Positions 1 through 9,174 of a stretch of 64,000 nt of DNA are shown in pieces (positions within the stretch are counted from its first letter, which is position 1; each line of letters starts with the position of its first letter). Origin of the DNA: Seonamhaeicola sp. ML3 (lineage in GTDB: Bacteria; Bacteroidota; Bacteroidia; Flavobacteriales; Flavobacteriaceae); assembly GCF_023273855.1 (NCBI RefSeq), contig NZ_CP096884.1:3403790-3467789 (forward strand), written 5' to 3'. The translations under genes and the position numbers were made by a program. A model generated the notes under the pieces. It saw only the letters and a program-made list of their open reading frames with translations, had not been told where the DNA came from and did no database searches.

Positions 1-1611
1 TCTAGAAAGGTGTTCATTAGCTATTTCGTCTCCTTCAAAAGCCTTATTGAAATTGGTAGTCACCAAGATGATATCTCTTTGCTCAATTTGTTCATCTTCA
101 TTCTCTTTTTGAATCAAAGACGCTAAAATACTGGTCACATTTGAAGCAAAACCAACATCTCTGGTCTCTAAAAACACAATATTGTTTCCAGATTTCAAAA
201 CATCTTCTATCTGCTGTTTTACCACAAAATATTTATCATTTCCATCTTTATCTTTATTAGAAAACACCTGTCTAGCCGCGATAAACTCTTGCTTTAAACC
301 ATTAGAAACAGCTTTGTGCCTAGAATCTGCAATAACCACAATATTACTCATTAAAGTATCAGACTTCACATAGTTTAACACCTTGTTTTTAAGTAAATCT
401 GAAGATGCCCTAGATTGAAATACATTATCGTAAAGTTTCAAGTTGGTGCCAATAGGTGACACTACAGGTACATGATATGACCTCAATGCTGAGGCTACTT
501 TTTCGAAAGTTTTTGAGGTTAACGGGCCAATAACTGCATCTACGTCTTCAAAATTATTGGTCTTGATAATTTTGGCAACTTCGCTAACTTGGTTTTTAGT
601 ATCGTAAACATCAACTTTTAACGAAATACCCAACGTTTTTAGAGAATCTATGGCCATAAGCACACCCGAATGAAAATCTAATGACGCATCTAAATAAGGA
701 TCTCTTTTAATACTTCTTTCAGTACCGGCAATAGAATCGAAATCTACCCTGTTTAAACTGAAAGGCAACATTACCGCTATATGTTTTGTTGAATAATTAG
801 AAATACTATCAACTAAACTAATTCGAGCTTCTTCTTCAACGTTAACGGACTCATTAAAAGGGATTTTAAGAATCATTCCCGCTTTTAAACCGCTTTCTGA
901 TAAACCGGGATTTAACCCCTCCAATTCGGCCTGTTCTAAGCCTAGCTTAATTTTTAGACGATAGAACCCTTCTTTTGGTAAGACTTTATAATAGCTAAAT
1001 TGATTATCTATTTGTTTTTCGGCTTCATCTTCGATATTAGGCACCTTAATTTCCTGTCCTTCTTTTAAAACCTCACCCATGTCTGGGTTCAATGCTTCCA
1101 GTTCGGCTATTGTAATCCCGAATTTATAAGCCACACGCCATTTACCTTCCTTGGGTTGAACGATATAGGTCTTATATAGCTCAACAGCTTCAACAACTTC
1201 TGTATTCTTATAAATAGGAATCTGTAGTTTATCACCCTTGCGCAGTGGTTCGGCGTATAAATGTTTATTGTGCTTTTTTATCTCGTCTTCTGTAACACTA
1301 TACTTTCTGGCTAAGCTATACAAGGTCTCTTTACGCTTAGTTTTGTGAGTTTTAAAACCTTGTAATTCCCTAACAATAGTAGTTTTAGTATCTACTTTAG
1401 ATTTCGGAATTATGAGTATGGTATTGGGTTTTAATCCTTGTTTTGCTTCTGGGTTTAAACTGTAAATATCGAATGGTGTTACAAAATAACGCTTTGCAAT
1501 TTCTTCTACAGTTTCGCCTTGCTTTACCTTGTGAGTACTGTAATTTTGTGCCGTACCCAGATTAAAACTAAAAAGACATAGAAAACAAAAAATGGAAATG
1601 TATTTACTCAT
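1..1611 (-). CDS. LysM-repeat / periplasmic-binding-fold protein, partial
   Basis: Reading leftward from the ATG at 1611, the frame stays open for 537 codons to the window edge, so the C-terminus is missing. Residues 1-22 form a signal peptide ending in GTAQ. Four LysM-like modules follow, at about 23-70, 87-135, 146-190 and 205-253, each with a YxV/HxV...LNP...L..G..I.IP pattern. From about 275 a type I periplasmic-binding-like domain begins (IAVMLPFSL, DAVIGPLTS, VPVVSPIGTN). LysM modules bind peptidoglycan, so the protein probably sits on the wall in the periplasm; its ligand is unknown. It lies downstream of guaA on the same strand, 368 bases away. Architecture is clear, function is not. 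Confidence 0.85.
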   Translation of the reverse strand, partial: MSKYISIFCFLCLFSFNLGTAQNYSTHKVKQGETVEEIAKRYFVTPFDIYSLNPEAKQGLKPNTILIIPKSKVDTKTTIVRELQGFKTHKTKRKETLYSLARKYSVTEDEIKKHNKHLYAEPLRKGDKLQIPIYKNTEVVEAVELYKTYIVQPKEGKWRVAYKFGITIAELEALNPDMGEVLKEGQEIKVPNIEDEAEKQIDNQFSYYKVLPKEGFYRLKIKLGLEQAELEGLNPGLSESGLKAGMILKIPFNESVNVEEEARISLVDSISNYSTKHIAVMLPFSLNRVDFDSIAGTERSIKRDPYLDASLDFHSGVLMAIDSLKTLGISLKVDVYDTKNQVSEVAKIIKTNNFEDVDAVIGPLTSKTFEKVASALRSYHVPVVSPIGTNLKLYDNVFQSRASSDLLKNKVLNYVKSDTLMSNIVVIADSRHKAVSNGLKQEFIAARQVFSNKDKDGNDKYFVVKQQIEDVLKSGNNIVFLETRDVGFASNVTSILASLIQKENEDEQIEQRDIILVTTNFNKAFEGDEIANEHLSR

Positions 1612-1858
1612 ATAATAAGTTTTAAGCATTAAGCATGTAAATGACATACTCGTTTAGTTTTGGTTAAGCATATAACGTGCCAAAAAACACCCGCTTGCAA
1701 AACTAATTGTTGTTTTTAGAAGGCAAGTACAACTTATGGCCTACTAATATTTTCAAACTCACTAAATATATACGTTACGTTGTAATATAAAGTTGACTTA
1801 TAATTCAAAATTATTTAAAAAATTATCATTTGCCGAAATTAATCATAAATCAACTGTC

Positions 1859-1879
1859 ACCCTGAATTTATTTCAGGGT
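1859..1879. repeat. REP-like palindrome, CCCTGAA type
   Basis: An 8-bp perfect stem (ACCCTGAA / TTCAGGGT) encloses the 5-base loop TTTAT. It is flanked by GTC on one side, the usual look of a dispersed Bacteroidota REP-like element. No T-run follows on either strand, so a terminator is unlikely. Confidence 0.7.
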
Positions 1880-1917
1880 CTAAATGAATCTTAACATTAA
1901 TTTGTAGTTGTTATGAT

Positions 1918-1938
1918 ATACTGAAACAAGTTCAGTAT
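1918..1938. repeat. REP-like palindrome, CTGAAACAAGTTCAG type
   Basis: An 8-bp stem (ATACTGAA / TTCAGTAT) with loop ACAAG, followed by GACA. The 15-base core CTGAAACAAGTTCAG recurs exactly at 31508-31522, which shows that it is a dispersed repeat and not a gene-specific site. Confidence 0.8.
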
Positions 1939-1979
1939 GACAAATATATGACACTTAATTTTTGATAAAGTCACGCCTG

Positions 1980-3515
1980 TTATTCCCACTCAATGGTGGC
2001 AGGTGGCTTTGAACTAATATCATAGACTACTCTATTAACGCCTTTTACCTTATTTATTATTTCGTTTGATGTTTTTTGAAGGAATTCATAGGGCAAGTTA
2101 ACCCAATCTGCGGTCATACCATCTGTACTTTCAACGGCTCTAAGCGCCACACATTTCTCATAAGTACGTTCATCTCCCATTACACCAACACTATTTACCG
2201 GTAAGAGCATGGCTCCTGCTTGCCAAACATCGTCATATAAGCCCCATTCTTTTAATCCATTGATAAAAATAGCATCAACCTCCTGAAGGATGCGTACTTT
2301 CTCTGCGGTGATATCGCCTAAAATACGGATACCTAAACCAGGTCCTGGGAACGGATGACGTCCTAAAAGTTCGGGATCGATACCTAAAGACCGTCCTACT
2401 CTACGAACCTCATCTTTAAAGATAGCACGCAACGGCTCTACAATTTTAAGTTTCATAAAGTCTGGCAACCCGCCAACATTATGGTGGCTTTTAATAGTTG
2501 CCGAAGGACCGCCAGTAGCAGATACACTTTCTATTACATCAGGATATATCGTTCCCTGTGCCAACCAGGTAACGTCTTCAATTTTATGAGCTTCATCATC
2601 AAAAACTTCGATAAACGCATTACCAATGGCTTTACGTTTTTTCTCGGGGTCTTCAATGCCTTTTAAGGCATCCAGAAAACGTCCTGAAGCATCAACGCCC
2701 TTTACGTTAAGCCCCATACCCTCGTATTGGTTTAACACGTTTTCAAATTCGTTCTTACGGAGTAATCCGTTATTAACGAAAATACAGTATAGATTTTTTC
2801 CAATAGCTTTATTTAGTAGAACTGCAGCAACAGTAGAATCAACGCCTCCTGATAAACCAAGGACCACTTTATCTTTACCAACTTTTGCTTGTAAAGCCCC
2901 TACGGTTTCTTCAATAAAAGAATCTGGTGTCCAGTCTTGTGTAAAACCAGCTATACTCACTAAAAAGTTCTCTAACAATTGCTTACCATCTGTAGAATGA
3001 TACACCTCTGGATGAAACTGAATGGCATAAGTTTCTTCACCATCTATTCTATATGCTGCATTTTCAACATCATGCGTACTAGCCATTAAAACTCCATTGG
3101 TTGGGAGTTGTTTTATGGTATCGCTATGACTCATCCAAACCTGACTTCCTGTATGAATATGAGCAAAGAACGGTTCGTTAACTTTAATAAAAGATAAATT
3201 GGCACGACCATACTCACGCGTATTCGAAGGCGCTACTTCGCCCCCTGAAAAATGCGCTAGATATTGCGCCCCGTAACAAACCGCTAACAATGGCTTTTTA
3301 CCACGAATTCCTGATAAATCTGGATGCAAGGCATCTTCCCCTCTTACAGAGTTTGGACTACCAGAAAGAATAACGGCTTTATAGGCTTCTACGTTTGATG
3401 GAATCTTGTTAAATGGATGTATTTCGGAGTAAATGTTGAGTTCCCTAACTCTACGGGCAATAAGCTGTGTGTATTGCGATCCGAAGTCTAAAATGAGTAC
3501 CTTATCATGTTGCAT
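1980..3515 (-). CDS. guaA: GMP synthase (glutamine-hydrolysing)
   Basis: Converts XMP to GMP using ATP and glutamine in cytoplasmic purine synthesis. The 511-residue protein has the full architecture: a class I glutamine amidotransferase domain with the Cys80, His168, Glu170 triad (CYGAQ, HPE), an ATP pyrophosphatase domain with the P-loop SGGVDS at 222-227, and the C-terminal dimerisation domain ending in [10 protein letters not shown] chose the ATG at 3515. A TTG two codons upstream is possible but lies inside the promoter -7 element. E. coli GuaA has 525 residues, so the length is normal. The CYGAQ context (Ala where many have Met) is a conservative variant. Confidence 0.97.
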   Translation of the reverse strand: MQHDKVLILDFGSQYTQLIARRVRELNIYSEIHPFNKIPSNVEAYKAVILSGSPNSVRGEDALHPDLSGIRGKKPLLAVCYGAQYLAHFSGGEVAPSNTREYGRANLSFIKVNEPFFAHIHTGSQVWMSHSDTIKQLPTNGVLMASTHDVENAAYRIDGEETYAIQFHPEVYHSTDGKQLLENFLVSIAGFTQDWTPDSFIEETVGALQAKVGKDKVVLGLSGGVDSTVAAVLLNKAIGKNLYCIFVNNGLLRKNEFENVLNQYEGMGLNVKGVDASGRFLDALKGIEDPEKKRKAIGNAFIEVFDDEAHKIEDVTWLAQGTIYPDVIESVSATGGPSATIKSHHNVGGLPDFMKLKIVEPLRAIFKDEVRRVGRSLGIDPELLGRHPFPGPGLGIRILGDITAEKVRILQEVDAIFINGLKEWGLYDDVWQAGAMLLPVNSVGVMGDERTYEKCVALRAVESTDGMTADWVNLPYEFLQKTSNEIINKVKGVNRVVYDISSKPPATIEWE

Positions 3516-3518
3516 GCG

Positions 3519-3526
3519 CAAAAGTA
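3519..3526 (-). promoter_or_regulatory. Bacteroidota -7 element of guaA
   Basis: On the minus strand TACTTTTG matches TAnnTTTG exactly. Its final G is only 3 bases before the guaA ATG, so transcription would start at or next to the start codon, giving a leaderless or nearly leaderless mRNA. Confidence 0.5.
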
Positions 3527-3601
3527 AGCATTGATTTTGTACTAACGAATTAGCTTACTTTATTTTTTCAACATTTTTTGAACGTAAAAAACTTAAGGAC
3601 G

Positions 3602-5197
3602 CTACATGGTCAACACTAAAAACTCCTGTTGTAAAGGTTGTAACCGTGCTATTAACTCGGGAATCAATTGTTTTCCGTATTCTAAATAAAATTCTGAAAA
3701 ATTAGTGTTTCTCTCCTGTAAACTTCCGTTAGGGAATAATTCATTTTGAATATCTGTCATCCTTTGAACCTGATCGGACAACTTTCTTTTTTGTGCCTTC
3801 AACAAACGCTTTTCTAGCCTATCCAATCCTTTCAACTGTTTTTTCTCTTGAGCCTCTACAGCTCCCAAAAAAGATTTATCGGTTTGTTTGGCTAAATTTC
3901 GAAGTTCTTCAAACTGAATCAGCAAATGATTTTTCTGTTCCGAAAAATCTATATTAATGTTAGAAATCTCCCGAACCTTTTTATTGATAAATGCGTCTCG
4001 TTTTAAAAAAATATCTTCGTTTGAAATATTAAGATTCTTGAGTTTTTTAGTCTGACTTTCGGTTTGAATCAATACAGAATTCCTGAGCAACAATATTGGG
4101 AATGGTACATCAATAGCTTTAAAAAAACCTTTTAATTGAAACCAGTAAGCCAACTCACCACCTCCGCCAATATAACAGAGATTTGGTAAAATTACTTCCT
4201 GATACAACGGGCGCATAATTACATTTGGAGAAAACCGTTCCGGCACCTCATAGAGGTGTCCTAGTATCTCACTCTTGCTAAATACAATTTTTGTGTTGTT
4301 TACTTTATAAACGCCCTCTTCAAAAACGATACGCTCCCGTAAACCTTCATCTAAATAAAACAAGTTAATTTCTCGTGGATTTACTTGAATGTTATACCCG
4401 TTTGATAATTTTTCATTGGTTTCCGAAACCTTCTTAAAAGCAGTTTGATGTAATAATTCTTCTTCAGCATAGGGAATAAACAAACGTTTTAAGTCACTAT
4501 CATTGCCATCAACAATTACTAATCCGTAATCCTTAAAAAGTTCGTTTGCTAAATATCTGGTAGCGCTTGTTAAATCCTGATGATTTAAATAGGCATTATT
4601 AAATAGTTCTTTTAATTCTTGGGCATTTTTAGATTGACCAAATTCCGACTCTACTACATTATAAACTTCTTCAAGTCCTCTGGTAGATAATTCGCCAACA
4701 GCGCCGCCATGTGCTCTATTCCATTGTACCTTTTTGCCACTATAATTAAAATAATTTATTTCATCGAAATCATGATCCTCGGTGGCCATCCAATATATAG
4801 GCACAAAATTAAATTCGGGATAGTGTTTCTTTAGCTGCTTGGCGAGGTTTATAGTTGAAACTATCTTGTACAAAAAGTATAAGGGCCCAGTAAATAAATT
4901 TAGTTGGTGACCGGTAGTTATAGTAAATGTTGTGGCTTCTTCTAAAAGTGTTATGTTTTTAAGAGATGCTTCGGAAGCTTTTACCCCTTTGTATTGTTTA
5001 TTTAGCGAACAAACCAACGTCTGTCTAGCATCATCTGTAAAAAACTTTTGCTTCTCTTCGATTTGACTTTTGAAACTTTCAATATCCGGAAACCTGTTGT
5101 AAAAAGCCTTTAGCCCTGGCTTCTCAGCTAGGTAATCACATATTAAAGACGAGAAATAAACGGTTTTTGAAAATTCTAGGGAAGTAACTTTTGCCAC
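3602..5197 (-). CDS. bshC: Bacillithiol synthase (cysteine-adding enzyme) BshC
   Basis: Adds cysteine to glucosaminyl-malate in the last step of bacillithiol synthesis, the low-molecular-weight thiol of Firmicutes and many Bacteroidota. The 531 residues match the family length. Signature blocks are TTGHQLNLFTGP at 94-105 and YWMATEDHDF at 135-144, and a Lys/Glu-rich helical stretch near 420-500 fits the family's coiled coil. The start is GTG at 5197; no closer ATG keeps the conserved N-terminal LICDYL block. BshA and BshB are not in the window. It follows its own promoter, with guaA downstream on the same strand after an 86-base gap. Confidence 0.93.
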   Translation of the reverse strand: MAKVTSLEFSKTVYFSSLICDYLAEKPGLKAFYNRFPDIESFKSQIEEKQKFFTDDARQTLVCSLNKQYKGVKASEASLKNITLLEEATTFTITTGHQLNLFTGPLYFLYKIVSTINLAKQLKKHYPEFNFVPIYWMATEDHDFDEINYFNYSGKKVQWNRAHGGAVGELSTRGLEEVYNVVESEFGQSKNAQELKELFNNAYLNHQDLTSATRYLANELFKDYGLVIVDGNDSDLKRLFIPYAEEELLHQTAFKKVSETNEKLSNGYNIQVNPREINLFYLDEGLRERIVFEEGVYKVNNTKIVFSKSEILGHLYEVPERFSPNVIMRPLYQEVILPNLCYIGGGGELAYWFQLKGFFKAIDVPFPILLLRNSVLIQTESQTKKLKNLNISNEDIFLKRDAFINKKVREISNINIDFSEQKNHLLIQFEELRNLAKQTDKSFLGAVEAQEKKQLKGLDRLEKRLLKAQKRKLSDQVQRMTDIQNELFPNGSLQERNTNFSEFYLEYGKQLIPELIARLQPLQQEFLVLTM

Positions 5198-5213
5198 AAA
5201 AAAAGGATTTTAA

Positions 5214-5221
5214 CAAATGTA
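5214..5221 (-). promoter_or_regulatory. Bacteroidota -7 element of bshC
   Basis: TACATTTG on the minus strand is an exact TAnnTTTG match. Its end is 16 bases from the GTG start of bshC. No clear TTG -33 element is seen. Confidence 0.45.
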
Positions 5222-5469
5222 ATTCATTAGTATTAACCACTGCAGAATCCTAACAGATTTTTAACTAATTCTCAATGTTAAGATAAAATAACATTGAGTT
5301 TTCAATACGCAAAAGCCTGATTTTAAAAAGCTAATCTCATCATTATCACCATTCTTTTTATTTAGAACAATTTTAAATATTAAACCTTGCATAATCTACC
5401 TAACATAATTGAAACAAAAAGTTAATACAACTACAGTACTCTATTAACAAACTTTAGACCTTCTAGAGA
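5222..5469. other. Divergent intergenic region, bshC / collagen-like lipoprotein
   Basis: Very AT-rich spacer between two outward-facing promoters. I see no ORF, hairpin terminator or RNA gene in it. Confidence 0.4.
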
Positions 5470-5477
5470 TAGTTTTG
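5470..5477 (+). promoter_or_regulatory. Probable -7 element of the collagen-like lipoprotein gene
   Basis: TAGTTTTG fits TAnnTTTG and lies 35 bases before the ATG at 5513. No convincing TTG at -33. Confidence 0.35.
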
Positions 5478-5512
5478 GGGAATAACAATAATTAAAATTT
5501 ACAAAAGAAAAA

Positions 5513-7141
5513 ATGAAAAAATTACTCAATCCTTTTTATGTATTAATGTTACTCGCCGCAGTTTCTTTAACTAGCTGTGACATTGAAGACGGAAAAGACG
5601 GAAAAGATGGAATAAACGGTGTTGATGGCCAGGACGGTCAAGATGGCGTTGATGGTCAGGACGGAGAAGATGGAGAAGACTTAACCATTTCTGAAATGCA
5701 ACCGCTTACCAATTCTGTAACTCCAAACTCTTTATTTGCGTTTAAAGGTGCTTTTGCGTCTTCTGCTAGTTTAGACATCATTATGTCTTCTGCAGATATC
5801 CTGCCAACAGATTCTACTTTCGTTTATGGTTCTTATATGGATGGCGCTGCCCTTTACCCATATGGAGATGGTACTTATGCCTTTATAAACAATTTAGAAA
5901 GAGACTACTCTATTGCGAGAATTAGATTAAACTCAGATTTAAAACCTCTAGAGGGTGATTACATTGTGAGTGCTACTGCAACAGCATTTACTGCACAATG
6001 TTCAGGATCTTCAATAACAATGGAAGAGCATGGTTTTGGCCCACTTTACCTTTCTGGTGGTGAATGGGGCGGAAATGCCAAAGGTGTTTACAAAATAAAC
6101 CCATTCCGTTCTACTTACGATAGAGTTGAAGCAGAAAGATTACCTGCTTTAGGGGAATGGTCTACAGAAAATGCCGTTGCCATAGGTAAAAATGCTTTCC
6201 CAGGAAAAACTGTTGTATTTATGGGTGATGACGATAGTAATAATTCTTATCCAGAATCTCACTTTGCTATGTATGTGGGTGGTCTAGGTGATTTATACAG
6301 CGGTGACCTTTATGTCTTAAGAGGAAAAAACCCTGTTGAAACTTCTCCAGGAGCGGGTGGTCAACTTTTTGAAATGGGTATGGCCGAAGGTACTGAATAC
6401 GATGTAGAATGGGTAAAGGTAACCGAACGTTCTATTAGCGAGCTTAACCAAGAAGCGATAGACTCTCTTGCTATTGGTTTCCAAAGAATAGAGGATATCG
6501 ATTGGCAAAAAGGTTCAGCTTCTAATAACCGTACCGTTTACTTTGCGGCTACAGGAAGGTATCGTTCAGATAATCCTGATTTAGCAAATAGAGGAACTAC
6601 TTTTGGTAGAATCTACAAACTAGAATTAGACCCTGACAACCCAACAGCTGACGCCAAATTAACTGTAGTGGTAGACGGTGACAAAGAAGGTGGTATTGGT
6701 GATGGCATGCACTCTCCTGATAATATTTTAGTTACTGAAAACCATGTTTACATACAAGAAGACCCTAACGGATATGCCGCACAAAATGCAGACATAACTG
6801 GTTATGCCAAGCTATGGCAGTACGACACAAACAATGGTACTTTAAACGAAGTTATGGAGTGCGACCAAATTACTGCGGCTGGACTAAATATTGGTAACAC
6901 TTCTAGCATGTGGGAAATAACAGGTTTAATTGATGTAACTGACATTATTGGAGCTACTGAATCTACCTTTATAGGCGGTGCTCAAGTTCACGGTTGGAGA
7001 CCAGAGAATAATCCAGAAACTTGCAAAAGAGCAGACGGCCACTTATTTAGTGACCCAACAGCTATCGACTATTCTCCTAATGGTACTGGTAGTCAATACG
7101 AAGGTTCTGTGCTTTTCAAAATAACCGGACTTCCGAGATAA
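5513..7141 (+). CDS. Lipoprotein with collagen-like Gly-X-Y tract and PhoX/DUF839-like domain
   Basis: The 542 residues begin with a lipoprotein signal peptide (lipobox LTSC, Cys22). At about 27-56 come ten Gly-X-Y triplets, mostly G-(K/Q/V/E)-D, a collagen-like stalk that directly follows the lipid anchor. The remainder resembles the PhoX/DUF839 beta-propeller family: GRIYKLELDPDNP, HSPDNI and YIQEDPNGYA are typical of its blade and metal-site regions. PhoX enzymes are calcium/iron phosphatases, but I cannot confirm catalytic residues, so phosphatase activity is inference. A cytochrome c peroxidase follows after a terminator. The fold call is moderate; lipoprotein and collagen tract are seen directly. 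Confidence 0.7.
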   Translation: MKKLLNPFYVLMLLAAVSLTSCDIEDGKDGKDGINGVDGQDGQDGVDGQDGEDGEDLTISEMQPLTNSVTPNSLFAFKGAFASSASLDIIMSSADILPTDSTFVYGSYMDGAALYPYGDGTYAFINNLERDYSIARIRLNSDLKPLEGDYIVSATATAFTAQCSGSSITMEEHGFGPLYLSGGEWGGNAKGVYKINPFRSTYDRVEAERLPALGEWSTENAVAIGKNAFPGKTVVFMGDDDSNNSYPESHFAMYVGGLGDLYSGDLYVLRGKNPVETSPGAGGQLFEMGMAEGTEYDVEWVKVTERSISELNQEAIDSLAIGFQRIEDIDWQKGSASNNRTVYFAATGRYRSDNPDLANRGTTFGRIYKLELDPDNPTADAKLTVVVDGDKEGGIGDGMHSPDNILVTENHVYIQEDPNGYAAQNADITGYAKLWQYDTNNGTLNEVMECDQITAAGLNIGNTSSMWEITGLIDVTDIIGATESTFIGGAQVHGWRPENNPETCKRADGHLFSDPTAIDYSPNGTGSQYEGSVLFKITGLPR

Positions 7142-7162
7142 TATAAAATATTTCTTTCTAAC

Positions 7163-7190
7163 AGGTTCCTCCTTTACGAGGAACCTTTTT
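7163..7190 (+). terminator. Rho-independent terminator
   Basis: Perfect 9-bp stem AGGTTCCTC / GAGGAACCT with a 6-base loop and a T-run, 21 bases after the collagen-like lipoprotein gene. Confidence 0.85.
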
Positions 7191-7221
7191 GTGTTTATAA
7201 CGATCTTAAAAATTCAAAAAA

Positions 7222-9045
7222 TTGAAACCAATACAATTATTCCTCCTGTTAGTCTTTTTTGCCATAATGCTCTCTTGTAATAATCAGCAAAAATGGCTTC
7301 CAAAAAGTATTTCAAAGGATGCACCTTCTATGTTCAACGAAGACATAAAAGCCTTCTATTTTAAGACCTTAGATAGTGCCGCCCACTTCATAAAAAAAAT
7401 CGATACCACAAATAGCTTACGTGCAAACCAAAACTTTTTTTTGCTTAGCCGAAAATGGTACAAGAGACTTGAACCGCTCTTAATTGCTTACGATTACGAA
7501 AATTACAAGTCCATGAACGCGCCTAATCTTTTAAAAGTTGAAATTGATGATTATACAGATATTAAAAAGCTAAAACCCAAAAGTTATCAGGTTCTGGAAG
7601 AGTATTTATTTGGAGATGACAGTATAAACAACAAAGAGCTACAAAGAGTTTACAAGTACCTTCAGGTTAGAATACCCTACATACGTAATAACCACGGCAT
7701 TTACCGTCAACAAGACCGGCACCACCTAAAAATGATTAGAGATGCCATAGTAAACATTGCTACAAAAGGCATTACTGGTTTCGATTCGCCCATATTGGCT
7801 AACTCATTACAAGAAGCCCTTTATAATTACGAATCGATAAAAGAAATCCTTTCTATTTATGAAAACGCTTTCAACGACAATAATATATACAAGAGTTGGG
7901 TAAACGAAATTAATGACTGTATTTTAACTCTAAAAGCAGGAGCGTTTAACACTTTTGATCGATACTCATTTATAAAACAACATACTAATATTCAATTAGA
8001 ATTAGTTAACAAAACGTCTTTAGATTGGGGAATTTCTTTAAGCAAATCTCGACCACTTAATCCAACGAGTACTAATATCTTCTCAGAATCCTTCTTCAAT
8101 AAGAAAATGTTTGCCCCTCCCCATTCACCAGATATAACACCAGAAAGAATAAACCTTGGTAGAACTTTGTTTAACGACAAAAGTTTATCGGGTCCAGGAA
8201 CGGTGAGTTGTGCGACATGTCACATAAAAGAAAAAGCGTTTACAGATGGTAATAAACTAGCTATAGGCTTAAATGGCAAGCCTCTACAAAGAAATAGTCC
8301 TACACTACCCTATGCCGTATACCAAAAATCTTTCTTTTATGATGGTAGAGGCGATGGTTTAGAAGGACAAATCGTGGGAGTAACGAACAACAAGAATGAA
8401 TTTCATATAGACCTCAATACACTTGCCGAAAAGGTTAAAAACAAACCTGTTTATAAAACTGCTTTCGATTCTTTGTACAATGGCATCGTAAACGACAGAA
8501 ACGTTAGAAATGCCATTGCAACTTATATTAGAAGCTTGACACCTTTTAATTCTAAATTTGATAGAAATATGCAAGGAAAAGAAAACTCCTTGACTGAAGA
8601 AGAAATATTGGGATTCAATCTTTTTATGGGGAAAGCAGCCTGTGCAACTTGTCATTTCCCACCCTCATTTTATGGTACGGTGCCTCCAAAATTTGATGAA
8701 ACCGAATTTGAAAATCTTGGAATGATAAAAACAGCAAATTTCAATAAACCCGAGCTTGATGAAGATCCCGGGATGTTCTATCCTTATAAGGTAGAAGAAA
8801 AGCGTGGCTTTTTTAAAACAGCTACAGTTAGAAATGTAGAATTAACAGCTCCATACATGCACAATGGCGCTTTTGGAACTCTAGAAGAGGTCATTAAATT
8901 TTACAATTTAGGTGGCGGACAAGGTTCAGGACTTGATGTACCCTTCCAAACTCTACCTGCAAGTCCATTGGAGTTAGAAGATAGTGAGATAAATGCCTTA
9001 ATAGCCTTTATGCATACATTAACAGATAAGGTCGAAGAATATTAG
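7222..9045 (+). CDS. Di-haem cytochrome c peroxidase family lipoprotein
   Basis: The 607-residue protein has a lipoprotein signal (Cys19 in MLSC), an extra N-terminal domain of about 280 residues without recognised motifs, then a di-haem peroxidase (MauG/CcpA-like) domain with two CXXCH haem sites at 330-334 and 474-478 (both CATCH) and the family's C-terminal PYMHNGAFGTLEEV block. Family members reduce H2O2 with electrons from cytochrome c, or oxidise other substrates, in the periplasm. The start is TTG at 7222: the next in-frame ATG (7267) would remove most of the signal peptide. It lies 32 bases past a terminator, so it may have its own promoter or depend on readthrough. Confidence 0.88.
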   Translation: MKPIQLFLLLVFFAIMLSCNNQQKWLPKSISKDAPSMFNEDIKAFYFKTLDSAAHFIKKIDTTNSLRANQNFFLLSRKWYKRLEPLLIAYDYENYKSMNAPNLLKVEIDDYTDIKKLKPKSYQVLEEYLFGDDSINNKELQRVYKYLQVRIPYIRNNHGIYRQQDRHHLKMIRDAIVNIATKGITGFDSPILANSLQEALYNYESIKEILSIYENAFNDNNIYKSWVNEINDCILTLKAGAFNTFDRYSFIKQHTNIQLELVNKTSLDWGISLSKSRPLNPTSTNIFSESFFNKKMFAPPHSPDITPERINLGRTLFNDKSLSGPGTVSCATCHIKEKAFTDGNKLAIGLNGKPLQRNSPTLPYAVYQKSFFYDGRGDGLEGQIVGVTNNKNEFHIDLNTLAEKVKNKPVYKTAFDSLYNGIVNDRNVRNAIATYIRSLTPFNSKFDRNMQGKENSLTEEEILGFNLFMGKAACATCHFPPSFYGTVPPKFDETEFENLGMIKTANFNKPELDEDPGMFYPYKVEEKRGFFKTATVRNVELTAPYMHNGAFGTLEEVIKFYNLGGGQGSGLDVPFQTLPASPLELEDSEINALIAFMHTLTDKVEEY

Positions 9046-9174
9046 TTTATCCTAGAACTTGCTAAAGGTTTGTTAAATATCGTTTTTAGAATTGTTAAAA
9101 TATCTGTTAGGCTAAAAAAACGCTAAGGTTTTTCGTATCTTATTTGCAATGAATCATTTAAACCTAAAAAAGTC

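Larger units (their letters stand above)
1612..1979. other. Intergenic region with two REP-like hairpins
   Basis: This 368-base gap lies between guaA and the LysM gene, both leftward. The half nearer guaA carries the two small hairpins listed separately. I see no open reading frame, tRNA or T-tailed terminator in the rest. A promoter for the LysM gene could lie near 1612-1800, but no TAnnTTTG match stands out. Confidence 0.5.

Noticed and set aside
2626..3000. Long open frame on the plus strand opposite guaA
   Set aside because: It mirrors the coding strand of a well-supported gene and has no domain, signal or promoter of its own.
5579..5680. Phage tail-fibre origin of the collagen-like tract
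   Set aside because: The tract is next to a lipobox and followed by a propeller-like domain; no phage gene is present.
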